A stretch of DNA of 64,000 bases. It comes from Actinacidiphila yeochonensis CN732. Its GTDB lineage: Bacteria; Actinomycetota; Actinomycetes; Streptomycetales; Streptomycetaceae. Within the stretch, counting starts at the first letter, position 1. The number at the start of each line of letters is the position of its first letter. The notes under the pieces are model-generated. The model did no database searches. It was not told the DNA's origin and worked only from the letters and a program-made list of their open reading frames with translations. Of the stretch, positions 42,900-51,548 are shown piece by piece. The DNA lies in contig NZ_JQNR01000005.1 of NCBI RefSeq assembly GCF_000745345.1, forward strand, positions 2,480,001-2,544,000. The letters are read 5' to 3'. Position numbers and translations under genes: made by a program.

Positions 42900-44978
42900 A
42901 TGTCGGGGGGCGCACCGGAGCAGGCCGCCGAGGCCGCTGAGATCCTGGTCCCGCTGGCCGCCGAGGCGACTGTGCGCATTCACGGGGCCGAGCCCGGGAA
43001 TCCTTTTGTGGGCAGCGGTTTCTTCGTCGCCCGCAACTGGGTGCTGACCTGCGCCCACGTGGTGTGGGCCGGGGCGCGGCCGGGGCGGGTGCGGCCGGAG
43101 GGGGTCCAGGCGCCGCGGGCTCCGGGCGCGGCACGGCCGCAAGGGGAGGCAGGAGTGGGCGCGCCGCGCAACGTGCTCGTCGGACACGGCGACAAGCTGC
43201 TGGCCGGCGTGGTCGAGTGGACCTCGGCGTCCGCCCCGGCCGCGCCCGGCCCGGACGGCTCCGGTGAGCGCTGGCCGGTCCCGGACCTGGCCCTGGTCCG
43301 GCTCACCGACCAGGTCGAGCACCCCTGCGTGTGGATGACCGAGCGCACCCCCAAGGGCTACACCACCAACCAGGTCGCGTACTTCGGCTGGCTGCTGCTG
43401 GACGGCGAGCCGGTCCCGTACAACGGGCGCTGCACGGTGAGCGGGCAGCTCGGCGTGGGCGGCGGCGGGGCGCTGCGGCTGAGCAACGACGACGAGATGC
43501 CGCAGGGCCTGTCCGGCGGGCCCGTGGTGGACCTGGTGCGCGGCGAGGTGATCGGCGTGCTCAAGGCCCGGCGCCGGGACCGGGACGGCGGCCTGGCCGT
43601 CAGCGTGCAGCAGCTGCGCCACCTGCCGCCGGACGAGCGCGCCGACGCCGACCTCTACCACCGGGTGGTGACCGGCCACGACCTCTACCACTCCGACCGC
43701 CACCGGTACGTCGTCGACGACACCTTCTACGGCTGGACGGACGCCCACACCGACATCGGTGCCGCCGCCGACCGCGCCCTCACCCCCGGCCAGCGCACCG
43801 CGCTGCTCGGTCTGCTCGCCCAGCTCCCGCCGCCCGCCGCCGCCCGCACCCTCCAGGACCTGGTGGCCGAGGTGCGCGGCGGCGCACCCCAGGGGTACAC
43901 CCTCGCCCCGCGCGCCTGGCGGGACGGCCTGGGCATGCTCTACGACCTGCGCCGCGGCTCGGAGTTGGAGGCGGTACTGCGGTACGCGATGCTCGCGGCC
44001 ACCGACGAGCGGACCGAGCCCGCCGAGCCGGTGGCCGAGCGGGCGCTGTGGGAGTGGGCCGAGGAGGCAGCCGCCGCGCAGGGGTTGAGCATGCGGTTCC
44101 GCAACTCGCTCGCCACCGAGCGGCGTTCCCGGCTGCGCGCACGGGCCGTCGACGACGTGCTGGCCGGAGTGGACCAGCGGCCGCGCGGGGAGGCCCAGCT
44201 GGAGATCATCCCGCGCGGCTGGGAGCCCGACCGCTTCGACTGGCGGGTGACCGTGGTGCCGGAGAACGGCGAAGTGGACTGCGTCCAGGAGGACTTCCAC
44301 GGCACGCCGGCCGCCGAACTGCCCGTCCGGCTGGCCGGGCCGCTGGCCGAGGCGTTCCGCCGCTGCGACGAGCCCGGGCACACCGCGCCGCTGAACCTGG
44401 CCGTCCCCGGCTCGCTGATGGCCTTCGCCGCCGACGCCTGGCGGCTGGCCCCCGGCGAGCCCGCGCTGGGCACCCTCCGCCCGCTGGTGGTGCGCCGCAC
44501 CGACTCGCCGGGCGACGAGGACCCGGAGGCGGCCGAGGAGCGGTTGGGCCGCTGGCGCTCCCTGCACCACGGCCGCCCCGCGCCCGAGGTGCTCGACTGC
44601 GACCAGGCGGTGGCCGCCGACCTCCCCGACGACGAGGCGCTGCGCGGTCGGCCGCGGGACCTGCTGCCGGTGCTGTGCCGCAGCGCCGAGACCGCGCCGG
44701 AGGCGCTGCACCGGCTGATCCGCTGCGGCTACTCGGTCGCGCTGTGGCGGCGCGAACCGGTCGGCGCCGACCGGGTGTGCGCCGACTTCCACCGCGGGGT
44801 GCCGCGCACCGTCCACGCCGCCGGCACCGCCGCCGGACTGCCCGCGGCCCTGGCCGTACTGCGCTCGGCGGTGGCGGCGGGGGTGCCGGAGGCGTACTGG
44901 TCCGACGGCCTCGCCCTGCTCTACGACGATCCGACCCGGCCCCTTCCAGGCACCGACGAGCTGCTGGAGACGCCATGA
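42900..44978 (+). CDS. Trypsin-like protease fused to VMAP C-terminal domain
   Basis: 692 residues, no signal peptide. The N-terminal serine-protease domain (about 20-230) has His53 (L-T-C-A-H-V-V), Asp near 129 (P-D-L-A-L-V-R-L) and Ser near 205 (Q-G-L-S-G-G-P-V-V), a full catalytic triad. The middle is helical. The C-terminal part carries the VMAP (vWA-MoxR-associated protein) pattern, e.g. W-R-L-A-P-G-E-P-A-L-G-T and L-V-V-R-R-T-D. With the MoxR and vWA genes that follow it makes the ternary set described by comparative genomics as a conflict/immune-type system in multicellular bacteria; the protease is the presumed effector. ATG 42900 (or GTG 42897). Confidence 0.85.
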   Translation: MSGGAPEQAAEAAEILVPLAAEATVRIHGAEPGNPFVGSGFFVARNWVLTCAHVVWAGARPGRVRPEGVQAPRAPGAARPQGEAGVGAPRNVLVGHGDKLLAGVVEWTSASAPAAPGPDGSGERWPVPDLALVRLTDQVEHPCVWMTERTPKGYTTNQVAYFGWLLLDGEPVPYNGRCTVSGQLGVGGGGALRLSNDDEMPQGLSGGPVVDLVRGEVIGVLKARRRDRDGGLAVSVQQLRHLPPDERADADLYHRVVTGHDLYHSDRHRYVVDDTFYGWTDAHTDIGAAADRALTPGQRTALLGLLAQLPPPAAARTLQDLVAEVRGGAPQGYTLAPRAWRDGLGMLYDLRRGSELEAVLRYAMLAATDERTEPAEPVAERALWEWAEEAAAAQGLSMRFRNSLATERRSRLRARAVDDVLAGVDQRPRGEAQLEIIPRGWEPDRFDWRVTVVPENGEVDCVQEDFHGTPAAELPVRLAGPLAEAFRRCDEPGHTAPLNLAVPGSLMAFAADAWRLAPGEPALGTLRPLVVRRTDSPGDEDPEAAEERLGRWRSLHHGRPAPEVLDCDQAVAADLPDDEALRGRPRDLLPVLCRSAETAPEALHRLIRCGYSVALWRREPVGADRVCADFHRGVPRTVHAAGTAAGLPAALAVLRSAVAAGVPEAYWSDGLALLYDDPTRPLPGTDELLETP

Positions 44979-45130
44979 CCGCGCATCACGAGGACCACCG
45001 GGACCACCAGGAGCACGACGACGGGGACAGGCGCGACGAGCGGTGCAGGTACGACGACCAGGACCACGACGACCACCAGGGCACCGCCGGGCCGGGGATC
45101 CGGGTACGGGAGGGGCAGCGCGATGAGTGA
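44975..45130 (+). CDS. 51-residue His/Asp-rich mini-protein inside the VMAP operon
   Basis: ATG 44975 overlaps the VMAP stop (ATGA), and its own stop at 45128-45130 overlaps the MoxR start at 45123, so it is placed for coupled translation from both sides. The sequence is dominated by His, Asp, Glu, Arg and Gln (M-T-A-H-H-E-D-H-R-D-H-Q-E-H-D-D) with one Cys, a composition that could bind metal ions. Third codon positions are almost all G/C. Not recognised; it may equally be a translated spacer. Confidence 0.45.
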   Translation: MTAHHEDHRDHQEHDDGDRRDERCRYDDQDHDDHQGTAGPGIRVREGQRDE

Positions 45131-46145
45131 CATGACCGAGCCCGGGGCCGCCGGCGAGTGGCTCATCTACCGGGGCACCGGCGAGCCCCACAACGGCATC
45201 GAGGCGCTGCCCGAGCCGCCGCCGTGGCGGGACTTCGACGGCGGGCCGCTGGTGGAGCCGGCGCCCGGCGCGGACAGCTCCTCGGCCCGCCGGCTGGGCG
45301 CCTACCGGCACATGGCCGAACTGCACCGGCCCAGCCCGGAGGAGCTGGAGATGGTCAACGCGGCGCTCTACCTGCGCCGCCCGCTGCTGGTCACCGGCAG
45401 CCCGGGCGCCGGCAAGTCCACCCTCGCGCACGCGGTCGCGTACGAACTGGGCCTGGGCCGGGTGCTGCACTGGCCGATCGTCAGCCGCAGCACCCTCCAG
45501 GACGGCCTGTACCGCTACGACGCCATCGCCCGGCTCCAGGACACCCAGATCGCCGCGAACACCGGCACCGCGCCGCCCGGCGGCATCGGCAGCTACATCC
45601 GGCTCGGCCCGCTGGGCACGGCACTGCTGCCCACCGCCAGACCGCGGGTGCTCCTCGTCGACGAGCTCGACAAGTCCGACATCGACCTGCCCAACGACCT
45701 CCTGAACGTCATGGAGGAGGGCGAGTTCGGGATACCGGAACTGGAGCGGCTCGCCGAACGCGAGCCGGTGGTCGACGTGATGACCGACGACGGCGCCCGG
45801 GTCGCCGTCACCGAGGGCCGGATCCGCTGCCGGGCCTTCCCGTTCGTGATCCTCACCAGCAACGGCGAACGCGACTTCCCGCCACCGCTGCTGCGCCGCT
45901 GCATCCACCTGGAGCTGGGCCGCCCCGACTACGACCGGCTGTCCACCGTCGTCCGCGCGCACCTCGGCGACGAGGCCGCGACGGTCGGCGACGACCTCGT
46001 ACAGCGCTTCCTGGAGCGTTCCCGCAGCGAACTGCTCGCCACCGACCAGCTGTTGAACGCGATCTACCTGACCCACCACGCGGCGCCGCCGTCCCGGTCC
46101 CGGCTGGCCGACATGCTCATCCAGCGGCTCGACCGGCCGAGGTGA
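45123..46145 (+). CDS. MoxR-type AAA+ ATPase of the VMAP system
   Basis: 340 residues. Walker A G-S-P-G-A-G-K-S-T (about 91-99), Walker B V-L-L-V-D-E-L-D-K-S-D (about 177-187), sensor-1 L-T-S-N-G-E-R, and R-C-I-H-L-E-L at the arginine-finger region: a MoxR ATPase. MoxR proteins act as chaperones on vWA-domain partners, here the next gene. In the ternary system the ATPase is the NTP-dependent switch between sensor and effector. ATG 45123 (M-S-D-M-T-E-P); ATG 45132 is also in frame. Confidence 0.9.
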   Translation: MSDMTEPGAAGEWLIYRGTGEPHNGIEALPEPPPWRDFDGGPLVEPAPGADSSSARRLGAYRHMAELHRPSPEELEMVNAALYLRRPLLVTGSPGAGKSTLAHAVAYELGLGRVLHWPIVSRSTLQDGLYRYDAIARLQDTQIAANTGTAPPGGIGSYIRLGPLGTALLPTARPRVLLVDELDKSDIDLPNDLLNVMEEGEFGIPELERLAEREPVVDVMTDDGARVAVTEGRIRCRAFPFVILTSNGERDFPPPLLRRCIHLELGRPDYDRLSTVVRAHLGDEAATVGDDLVQRFLERSRSELLATDQLLNAIYLTHHAAPPSRSRLADMLIQRLDRPR

Positions 46146-46152
46146 GGCGGCC

Positions 46153-49100
46153 GTGGCCGACCTGGGCGCAGGACCGCCGTACCCCGGGGACGACGACGCC
46201 CGCACCGCCGGCGTGACGCCCGGCCCCGCCGAAGGTGACGCGCGCCCTGACGCGGGCGAGGCGCTCCCCGAGGTGAACGGGGTACGCCCGGACGCGGGCG
46301 CGACGCTCCCTGCGGCGGGCGGCGCGCTCCCCGGCACGGGGACCGGCCCCGCCCGGAGGCAGACCCGGCCGACACCCCCGCCGACAAGCCTGGCGACGTC
46401 CCGGCCGACGTCCCTGCCGACGCGTCTGCCGACCCTCCGTCCCCCGCCGACCCGCTCGCGCGGCTGGTCGGCGCGCTGCACGGCGCCGGCCTGGGCCCGG
46501 ACACCAGCGAGCTGGCCGACGCGCTGTGGCTGGCCCGCTGGTGCCGCCCGACCTGGATGCCCGGCGCCGAGGAGGCCGGCGAAGACGCCGACCGCCCCGC
46601 CGCCGGCGGCACCGACTACCCGCGCGCCCACCGCCCCGACGGCACGGACGGCGCCGGTACCCGCCTGGTGCCGCCGCCGCGCGAGCTGCCCGACGACCGC
46701 AAGCTCAGCCTCTACCCCGGCGAGGGCGGCCCCGGGCAGCCCGTCGCGGGGGCGGGACCAGCCGGACCGGCGCCATCGGCGTGGCCGTCCCCGAGGCCGC
46801 CGCACTGCCGCGGCTGCTGGAGATCCAGGCCGCGCTGCGCCCGCTCCAGCGCTTCCGAACCCCCGCCCCGCCGCTGCGCACCGAGCTGGACGAGCCCGCC
46901 ACCGCCGAGCACAGCGCGCTGGCCGGCGGGCTGCTGCTGCCGGTCTTCCGGCCGGTGCGGCGCGGCGAGGCGGCCATGCAGCTGCTGATGGACGCCTCGT
47001 CGTCGATGTACGTGTGGGAGCGGATGCTGCGTGAACTGGCCGGTGTCTTCGGCCGCCTCGGCGCCTTCCGCGAGGTGCAGGTCCGCTACGTGCACTCCAC
47101 CCCGGAAGGCGGCCTCGCCGCCAGCGGGCGCTTCGACCCCGGACCGTCCGGACTGCGCCCCGTGGAGCAGCTGGGCGACCCCACCGGGCGGCGCGTCACC
47201 CTCATGGTCAGCGACTGCGCCGGGCCGCTGTGGCGCTCCGGGCAGGCCCACCGGCTGCTGCACCGGCTGGCGCGGCACGGCCCGGTCGCGGTGCTCCAGC
47301 CGCTGCCCACCCGGCTGTGGAGCCGCACCCTGCTGCCCGTCTCCTACGGCGTGCTGCACCGCGCCGAGGGGATGCTCCAGGCCGCGCCGCCGCGCTTCAC
47401 CCCGGCGCCACCGGCGCCCCGCCCGCGCCCGGCGCGCTGCCCGTCCCGGTGCTGCCGCCGACCGCCCCGGCGCTGGGCGCCTGGGCGCGGCTGCTGTCGG
47501 GGACCGGCACGGCCGGGGTGCCCGCCTCGGTCGGCTGGGTCCGCGCCGACCACCCCGCCACCCGGGTGCCGCGGCAGCGCGGCACCGTGCCGGCGCCGGC
47601 GCTGGTCGCCCGGTTCCGCGCCACCGCCTCACCGGACGCCGTGCAACTGGCCGTCTACCTGGCGGCCGCCCCGCTGTACCTGCCGGTGATGCAGCTGGTG
47701 CAGCGGACGATGCTGCCCGACTCCGGCCCGGCGGAGCTCGCGGAGGTGCTGCTGTCCGGCCTCGTCGTCCGCCGGCCCGGTGAGGACCACCGCTGGTACC
47801 ACTTCGCGCCGGGCGTGCGCGACGTGCTGCTCGGCCCGCTCGGCCGGGACGAGGCGCTGCTGGTGCTCAAGCACTGCTCGGAGTACGTCGAGCAGCGCTT
47901 TGGCCGCAGCGGCCCCAACTTCCCCGCGCTGGCCATCACCCAGCTCACCGAGGGCCCCGGCGACCCGCTTGCCGACGCGGCCGTGCGCAGCGCCGTCAAG
48001 GAGGCCGCCCGGAGCGCGGTGCGCCGGGAGGGGCGAGCCGAGGAGGGGGTGGCAGCGGAGTTCCGGCAGCCGTTCGCCGAGGTCGCGGCGCGGGTACTGG
48101 AACGGTTCATGCCGCTGCCGGAGAACGGCGCCGCCCGGCGGCTGGCCCCGGTCGCCCACGTCTCCACGGTGGTGGGGCGGGCCCGTGAACTCGCCGACCG
48201 GTTCGCCCGCGAGGGCATGGTGCAGAACCTGCTGGACGCGGTGGCGATGCTGCGCCGGGCCGCCGGCCAGGAGCGGGTGCGCGGCCGCGACCCGGAGCTG
48301 TGGAGCGAACTCGCCCAGCAGCTCGTCACGTTGTGGCGGGTGCGCGGCGGCGCGACGCTGCTCCGGGAGGCCCAGGAGGCGGCCGACACGGCCGCGGCCC
48401 ACCACACGCTGCCGGCCCGCGCGGTGCGCGCCCGGGTGCTCCAGGCGGCGGCCGAGGACCGCGCGCAGGTGGGCGACGACCGGGCCGCGCTGGAGCTTCT
48501 GCGGCGCGCCGACCGGGAGTTCACCGCCGTGTGCGCGGCCCCCGGCCAGGCGTCCGAGGAGGTGCTCGGCTTCACCCTGGAGCGCATCTCCGTACTGGAG
48601 CGGCAGTGGGAGATCAGCGGCGACACCGGCCTGCTCCAGGAGACCGTCGGCATGCTGGAGGCGTTCGCCGACTCCTGGCCGCCGCAGCGGTCCCGCCCCA
48701 GCCAGCTGCCGATGGCGCACGGCCGGGCGCTGCTGCGGCTGTCCGGCACCGCCCGCACCCGGGAGCGGGAGCGGGTCTACGCCGAGCAGGCGGTCAACTC
48801 GTTCGCCGCCGGGCTCGACGCGCTGGAGCGCGAGGAGGGTCCCCCGGAGGCGGTGGTGGAGGCGATGCTGTGCGTGGTCGACGCCCAACTCCGCGCCGGA
48901 GGGCGGCTGGAGGAGGCGCAGCGGCTGGTGGACCGGGCGCTCGGCGAGACCCGCGACCGGCTGCTGCGGGCGACCATCCTGGCCCGGGCCGGCCGTATCC
49001 GGGCCGCCCGGTACGAGGAGTCCGGCGCGGCCGGTGAACTGGAGGCCGCGGCCGGACGGTTCGCCGAGGCGTGCCGGCTCACCCCCGCGACCGGCCCGAG

Positions 49101-49703
49101 TACCGGGACCTGGTGGCCGAGTGGGGCCAGGTGCTGCTCAGCCGATCCGCCCTGCCGGACGGAGAGTTGTTCGTCAACCGGGCCGTACTGGTGCTGCGCG
49201 ACTGCCGGATGGAGACCCCCGAGTCCGACCCCCGGCTGCCCGACCGGCTGCTCATGCTCGGCAGCGCGCTGGTGCTGCGCTACCGCGCCGAGGAGGACCG
49301 CGTCGACCTGCGGGAGGCCGAGTACATGCTGGGCCTGGCGGCGCAGGCGGCCCGTGCCCCGGAGCTGCTGGCCAGGACCTGGTTCGAGCTGGGCCAGGTG
49401 CACCGGCTGTGGCCGGCGCACGACCGCCGCCCGGAGCGGCTGGACCAGGCCGCGGACGCCTACCGCCGGGCCGCCGGCGCGGCGGTGGGCGCCGCGCAGG
49501 CCGCCGCCGAACCCGAGCCGATGCGGCGGCTGGCCGCGCGCTCCCACCACTGGCGCGGCGACGCCTACGAGACCGCCCGCCGGCCCCGGGCCGCCGTCGA
49601 GGCGTACCGCGCGGCGCTCGCCGAGTGGCAGCGGGTGCCGGGCGGCGGGGGCGAGGAGGCCGCGGAGACCGTCCAGCGCCTGGCGCACCTCAGCGGAGAC
49701 TAG
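46153..49703 (+). pseudogene. SAV_2336-type vWA/TPR protein of the VMAP system, four frame breaks
   Basis: Read across frames it gives about 1184 residues: an N-terminal segment with E-L-A-D-A-L-W-L-A-R-W (SAV_2336 N-terminal domain), a vWA domain with MIDAS motif L-L-M-D-A-S-S-S-M (near 46988) and L-M-V-S-D-C-A-G-P-L-W, a winged-helix-like part (T-M-L-P-D-S-G-P-A-E-L-A-E-V-L-L), and a long C-terminal TPR region (about 48100-49700). The frame changes near 46350, 46750, 47410 and 49083, each time by one missing base and near G or C runs (GGGGG, CCCCC). Restoring four bases gives one open frame. It is either an assembly artefact or a dead gene. GTG 46153 starts 7 bp after the MoxR stop. Confidence 0.7.
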
Positions 49704-49887
49704 GGCCTCTCCCGGCGGGGTGTACCCCGCTCGCCGCCCTGGCGCGGGCCCGCACGGCGTTGGCCGAAAGAGCCGCGTAGGTCCACGACGAGGCTTTCCG
49801 GCCGCCTGGCGACGACCCGCGCCAGCGCACCTCGCCACCGGGCGGACCCTGCCGGTCACGGCACCAGAGCCGGCGGCCGCGAGGCTT

Positions 49888-49950
49888 CCCCGGCGGTCCC
49901 CGGCGGTCCCCGGCGGTCCCCGGCGGTCCCCGGCGGTCCCCGGCGGTGTC
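49888..49950. repeat. 10-bp tandem repeat, about six copies
   Basis: CGGCGGTCCC is repeated exactly five times from 49891, preceded by a partial unit and followed by a degenerate sixth (CGGCGGTGTC). It lies in the 339-bp gap between the vWA gene and the flavin reductase, which has no other gene. Such arrays vary in copy number and may hinder assembly. Confidence 0.85.
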
Positions 49951-50042
49951 CGGTGACTGCTCCGGCCCCGCGCACGGGACGCCAATGTCCCTGGAGGAGA
50001 ATGCCGTTGACCGTTCGCGTTGCCAGGAAGGCAGATTGAACC

Positions 50043-50624
50043 ATGCCCACGCCGCCGGTGGTCCTTCTGCTGTCGGGGAGCCTGCGGGCCGCCTCGACCA
50101 ACGAGGCCGTGCTGCGGACGGCGCAGGCCGTGGCGGCGTCCGCGGGGGTGCGGGCCGTCCGGTACGACGGGCTGGCGGACCTTCCGCACTTCAACCCCGA
50201 CGACGACACCGACCCGCTGCCGCCCTCCGTGGCCGGGCTGCGGGCGGCGATCGAGCAGGCGGCGGGCGTCCTGATCTGCGCCCCGGAGTACGCGGGCACG
50301 CTGCCCGGTTCGTTCACGAACCTGCTGGACTGGACGGTCGGCGGCACCGAGATCTGCGACAAGCCGACCGCCTGGGTCAACGCGGCCGCCCCCGGCCGCG
50401 GCCAGGGCGCGGAGGCCACGCTGCGGACGGTCCTGGGCTACACCGGCGCGGACATCGTGGAGCGGGCCTGCGTGAGGATTCCGGTGGGCCGCGAGGCGCT
50501 CGGCGCGGACGGGATCATCACCGACCCGGAGATCCGCCGGCAACTTGGCAACCTGCTGGCCCTGTTGGCGGAGTCCGGCGGGTCCGGCGGGTCCGGCGAG
50601 TCCGCGCGGCCCGAAGAGGGCTGA
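50043..50624 (+). CDS. NAD(P)H-dependent FMN reductase
   Basis: 193 residues, flavodoxin-like fold. L-S-G-S-L-R-A-A-S-T-N-E-A-V-L (about 9-23) is the FMN-phosphate loop and A-P-E-Y-A-G-T-L-P-G-S-F-T-N-L-L-D-W the second flavin loop. It reduces flavin, quinone or azo compounds in the cytoplasm. The C-terminus ends in a Gly/Ser repeat. GGAAGG precedes ATG 50043. It lies between the VMAP and FXS gene sets; whether it belongs to either is unknown. Confidence 0.9.
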   Translation: MPTPPVVLLLSGSLRAASTNEAVLRTAQAVAASAGVRAVRYDGLADLPHFNPDDDTDPLPPSVAGLRAAIEQAAGVLICAPEYAGTLPGSFTNLLDWTVGGTEICDKPTAWVNAAAPGRGQGAEATLRTVLGYTGADIVERACVRIPVGREALGADGIITDPEIRRQLGNLLALLAESGGSGGSGESARPEEG

Positions 50625-50913
50625 ACCCCCCCGCGCTGACCACGCGGATCGGGACCTGTCCCGTCGGGTGAGTGGCACCTGTCACCCCAACATCCGTTTG
50701 AGATGGCGAGATTGGGCTGAAAGGGTGGACTTCCGCTCCGTGTCCGCCGCGACGCGGACCGCTTCCGGCGCGGGCCGGGCGGCGGCCGTGAGGGCCCTGG
50801 CGCACGGTCCGGGCCGGGCGGCCGGGCACGCGCCCTGACGGGTCGTCCGGCCCGGTCAAGCCTCCGTGCGCCCCCTGGCGACGTTTCCAACCCCACCCCT
50901 GCGGCGCACACTT

Positions 50914-50927
50914 GACGTAGGAACGTC
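50914..50927. promoter_or_regulatory. Palindrome upstream of the FXS precursor gene
   Basis: GACGT-AGGA-ACGTC (50914-50927) overlaps TTGACG (50912-50917), a possible -35 hexamer, 72-85 bp before fxsA. It is a candidate operator. The rest of 50625-50998 shows no gene. Confidence 0.4.
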
Positions 50928-50998
50928 CCACGTACCACGTCCGCCGCGTCCGCCCCGGGAGCGGCCGGGGGCTGAGGGGACCACCTGGGAGGCAGGCG

Positions 50999-51388
50999 AT
51001 GGCGCAGCGACCCGACGGCCGGACCGGAACCTCCGGCGGCCCTCACACCTCCGGCGCTTCCGATGACGGCCCGGCAGCCGGCGCCCGGCCGGGCGCACCC
51101 GTGCGCGGCGGCGCCCGCGCCCCGCCGACCCGCCGCCCGGGAGCCACGCCGCCGTGCCGGGCCCGGGAGCCCGACGCCGCCCGCCCGGAGCCGCAGGACG
51201 CCCGGGCCGCCGGGCCGCACCCCGCCGGGGTCGACCTGCTCGGCATGGACCTGGAGACGCTGCGCACCACGAGCCACCCCGTACTGGCCGCCCTCGTCGG
51301 CGAGCTGCGGGCCCGGGTCGCGGCGCCCGGCAGCGAGGCCCTGTGGGGGTTCGACAACGCTCCACCACCGACGCCGGACCGCCGGTGA
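50999..51388 (+). CDS. FXS-type RiPP precursor peptide (FxsA-like)
   Basis: 129 residues. A low-complexity Gly/Ala/Pro/Arg leader (1-75) is followed by the conserved FxsA-type helix: D-L-L-G-M-D-L-E-T-L-R-T-T-S-H-P-V-L-A-A-L-V (about 80-101). The C-terminal core is L-W-G-F-D-N-A-P-P-P-T-P-D-R-R. Classical members end F-x-S-x-x; here W-G-F-D-N offers aromatic residues two positions before Asn or Phe, the spacing used by three-residue cyclophane-forming radical SAM enzymes. GGAGG lies 6 nt before ATG 50999. The maturase follows after 160 bp. Confidence 0.75.
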   Translation: MAQRPDGRTGTSGGPHTSGASDDGPAAGARPGAPVRGGARAPPTRRPGATPPCRAREPDAARPEPQDARAAGPHPAGVDLLGMDLETLRTTSHPVLAALVGELRARVAAPGSEALWGFDNAPPPTPDRR

Positions 51389-51548
51389 CCGTGCCGGGCA
51401 CCCCGCCCGCGCCGGATGCCTTCCGGTCACGCGCCGGGAGGGACACGGCCCATCCGCCGCCGTGACGTTCACCGCCGGGCGCCGGCCGGGAGCAACCGCG
51501 GGGGCCGGCCGTCTGACCTGGACAGCCCTCGCGCGGGGAGGTGATGAG

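Noticed and set aside
42688..42900. 70-codon ORF overlapping both the small 42584 ORF and the VMAP start
   Set aside because: Many third positions are A or T and the peptide is Arg/Ala/Gly low complexity. The overlaps alone are not enough evidence.
49888..49950. CRISPR-like array
   Set aside because: Units are contiguous 10-bp copies without spacers; it is a simple tandem repeat.
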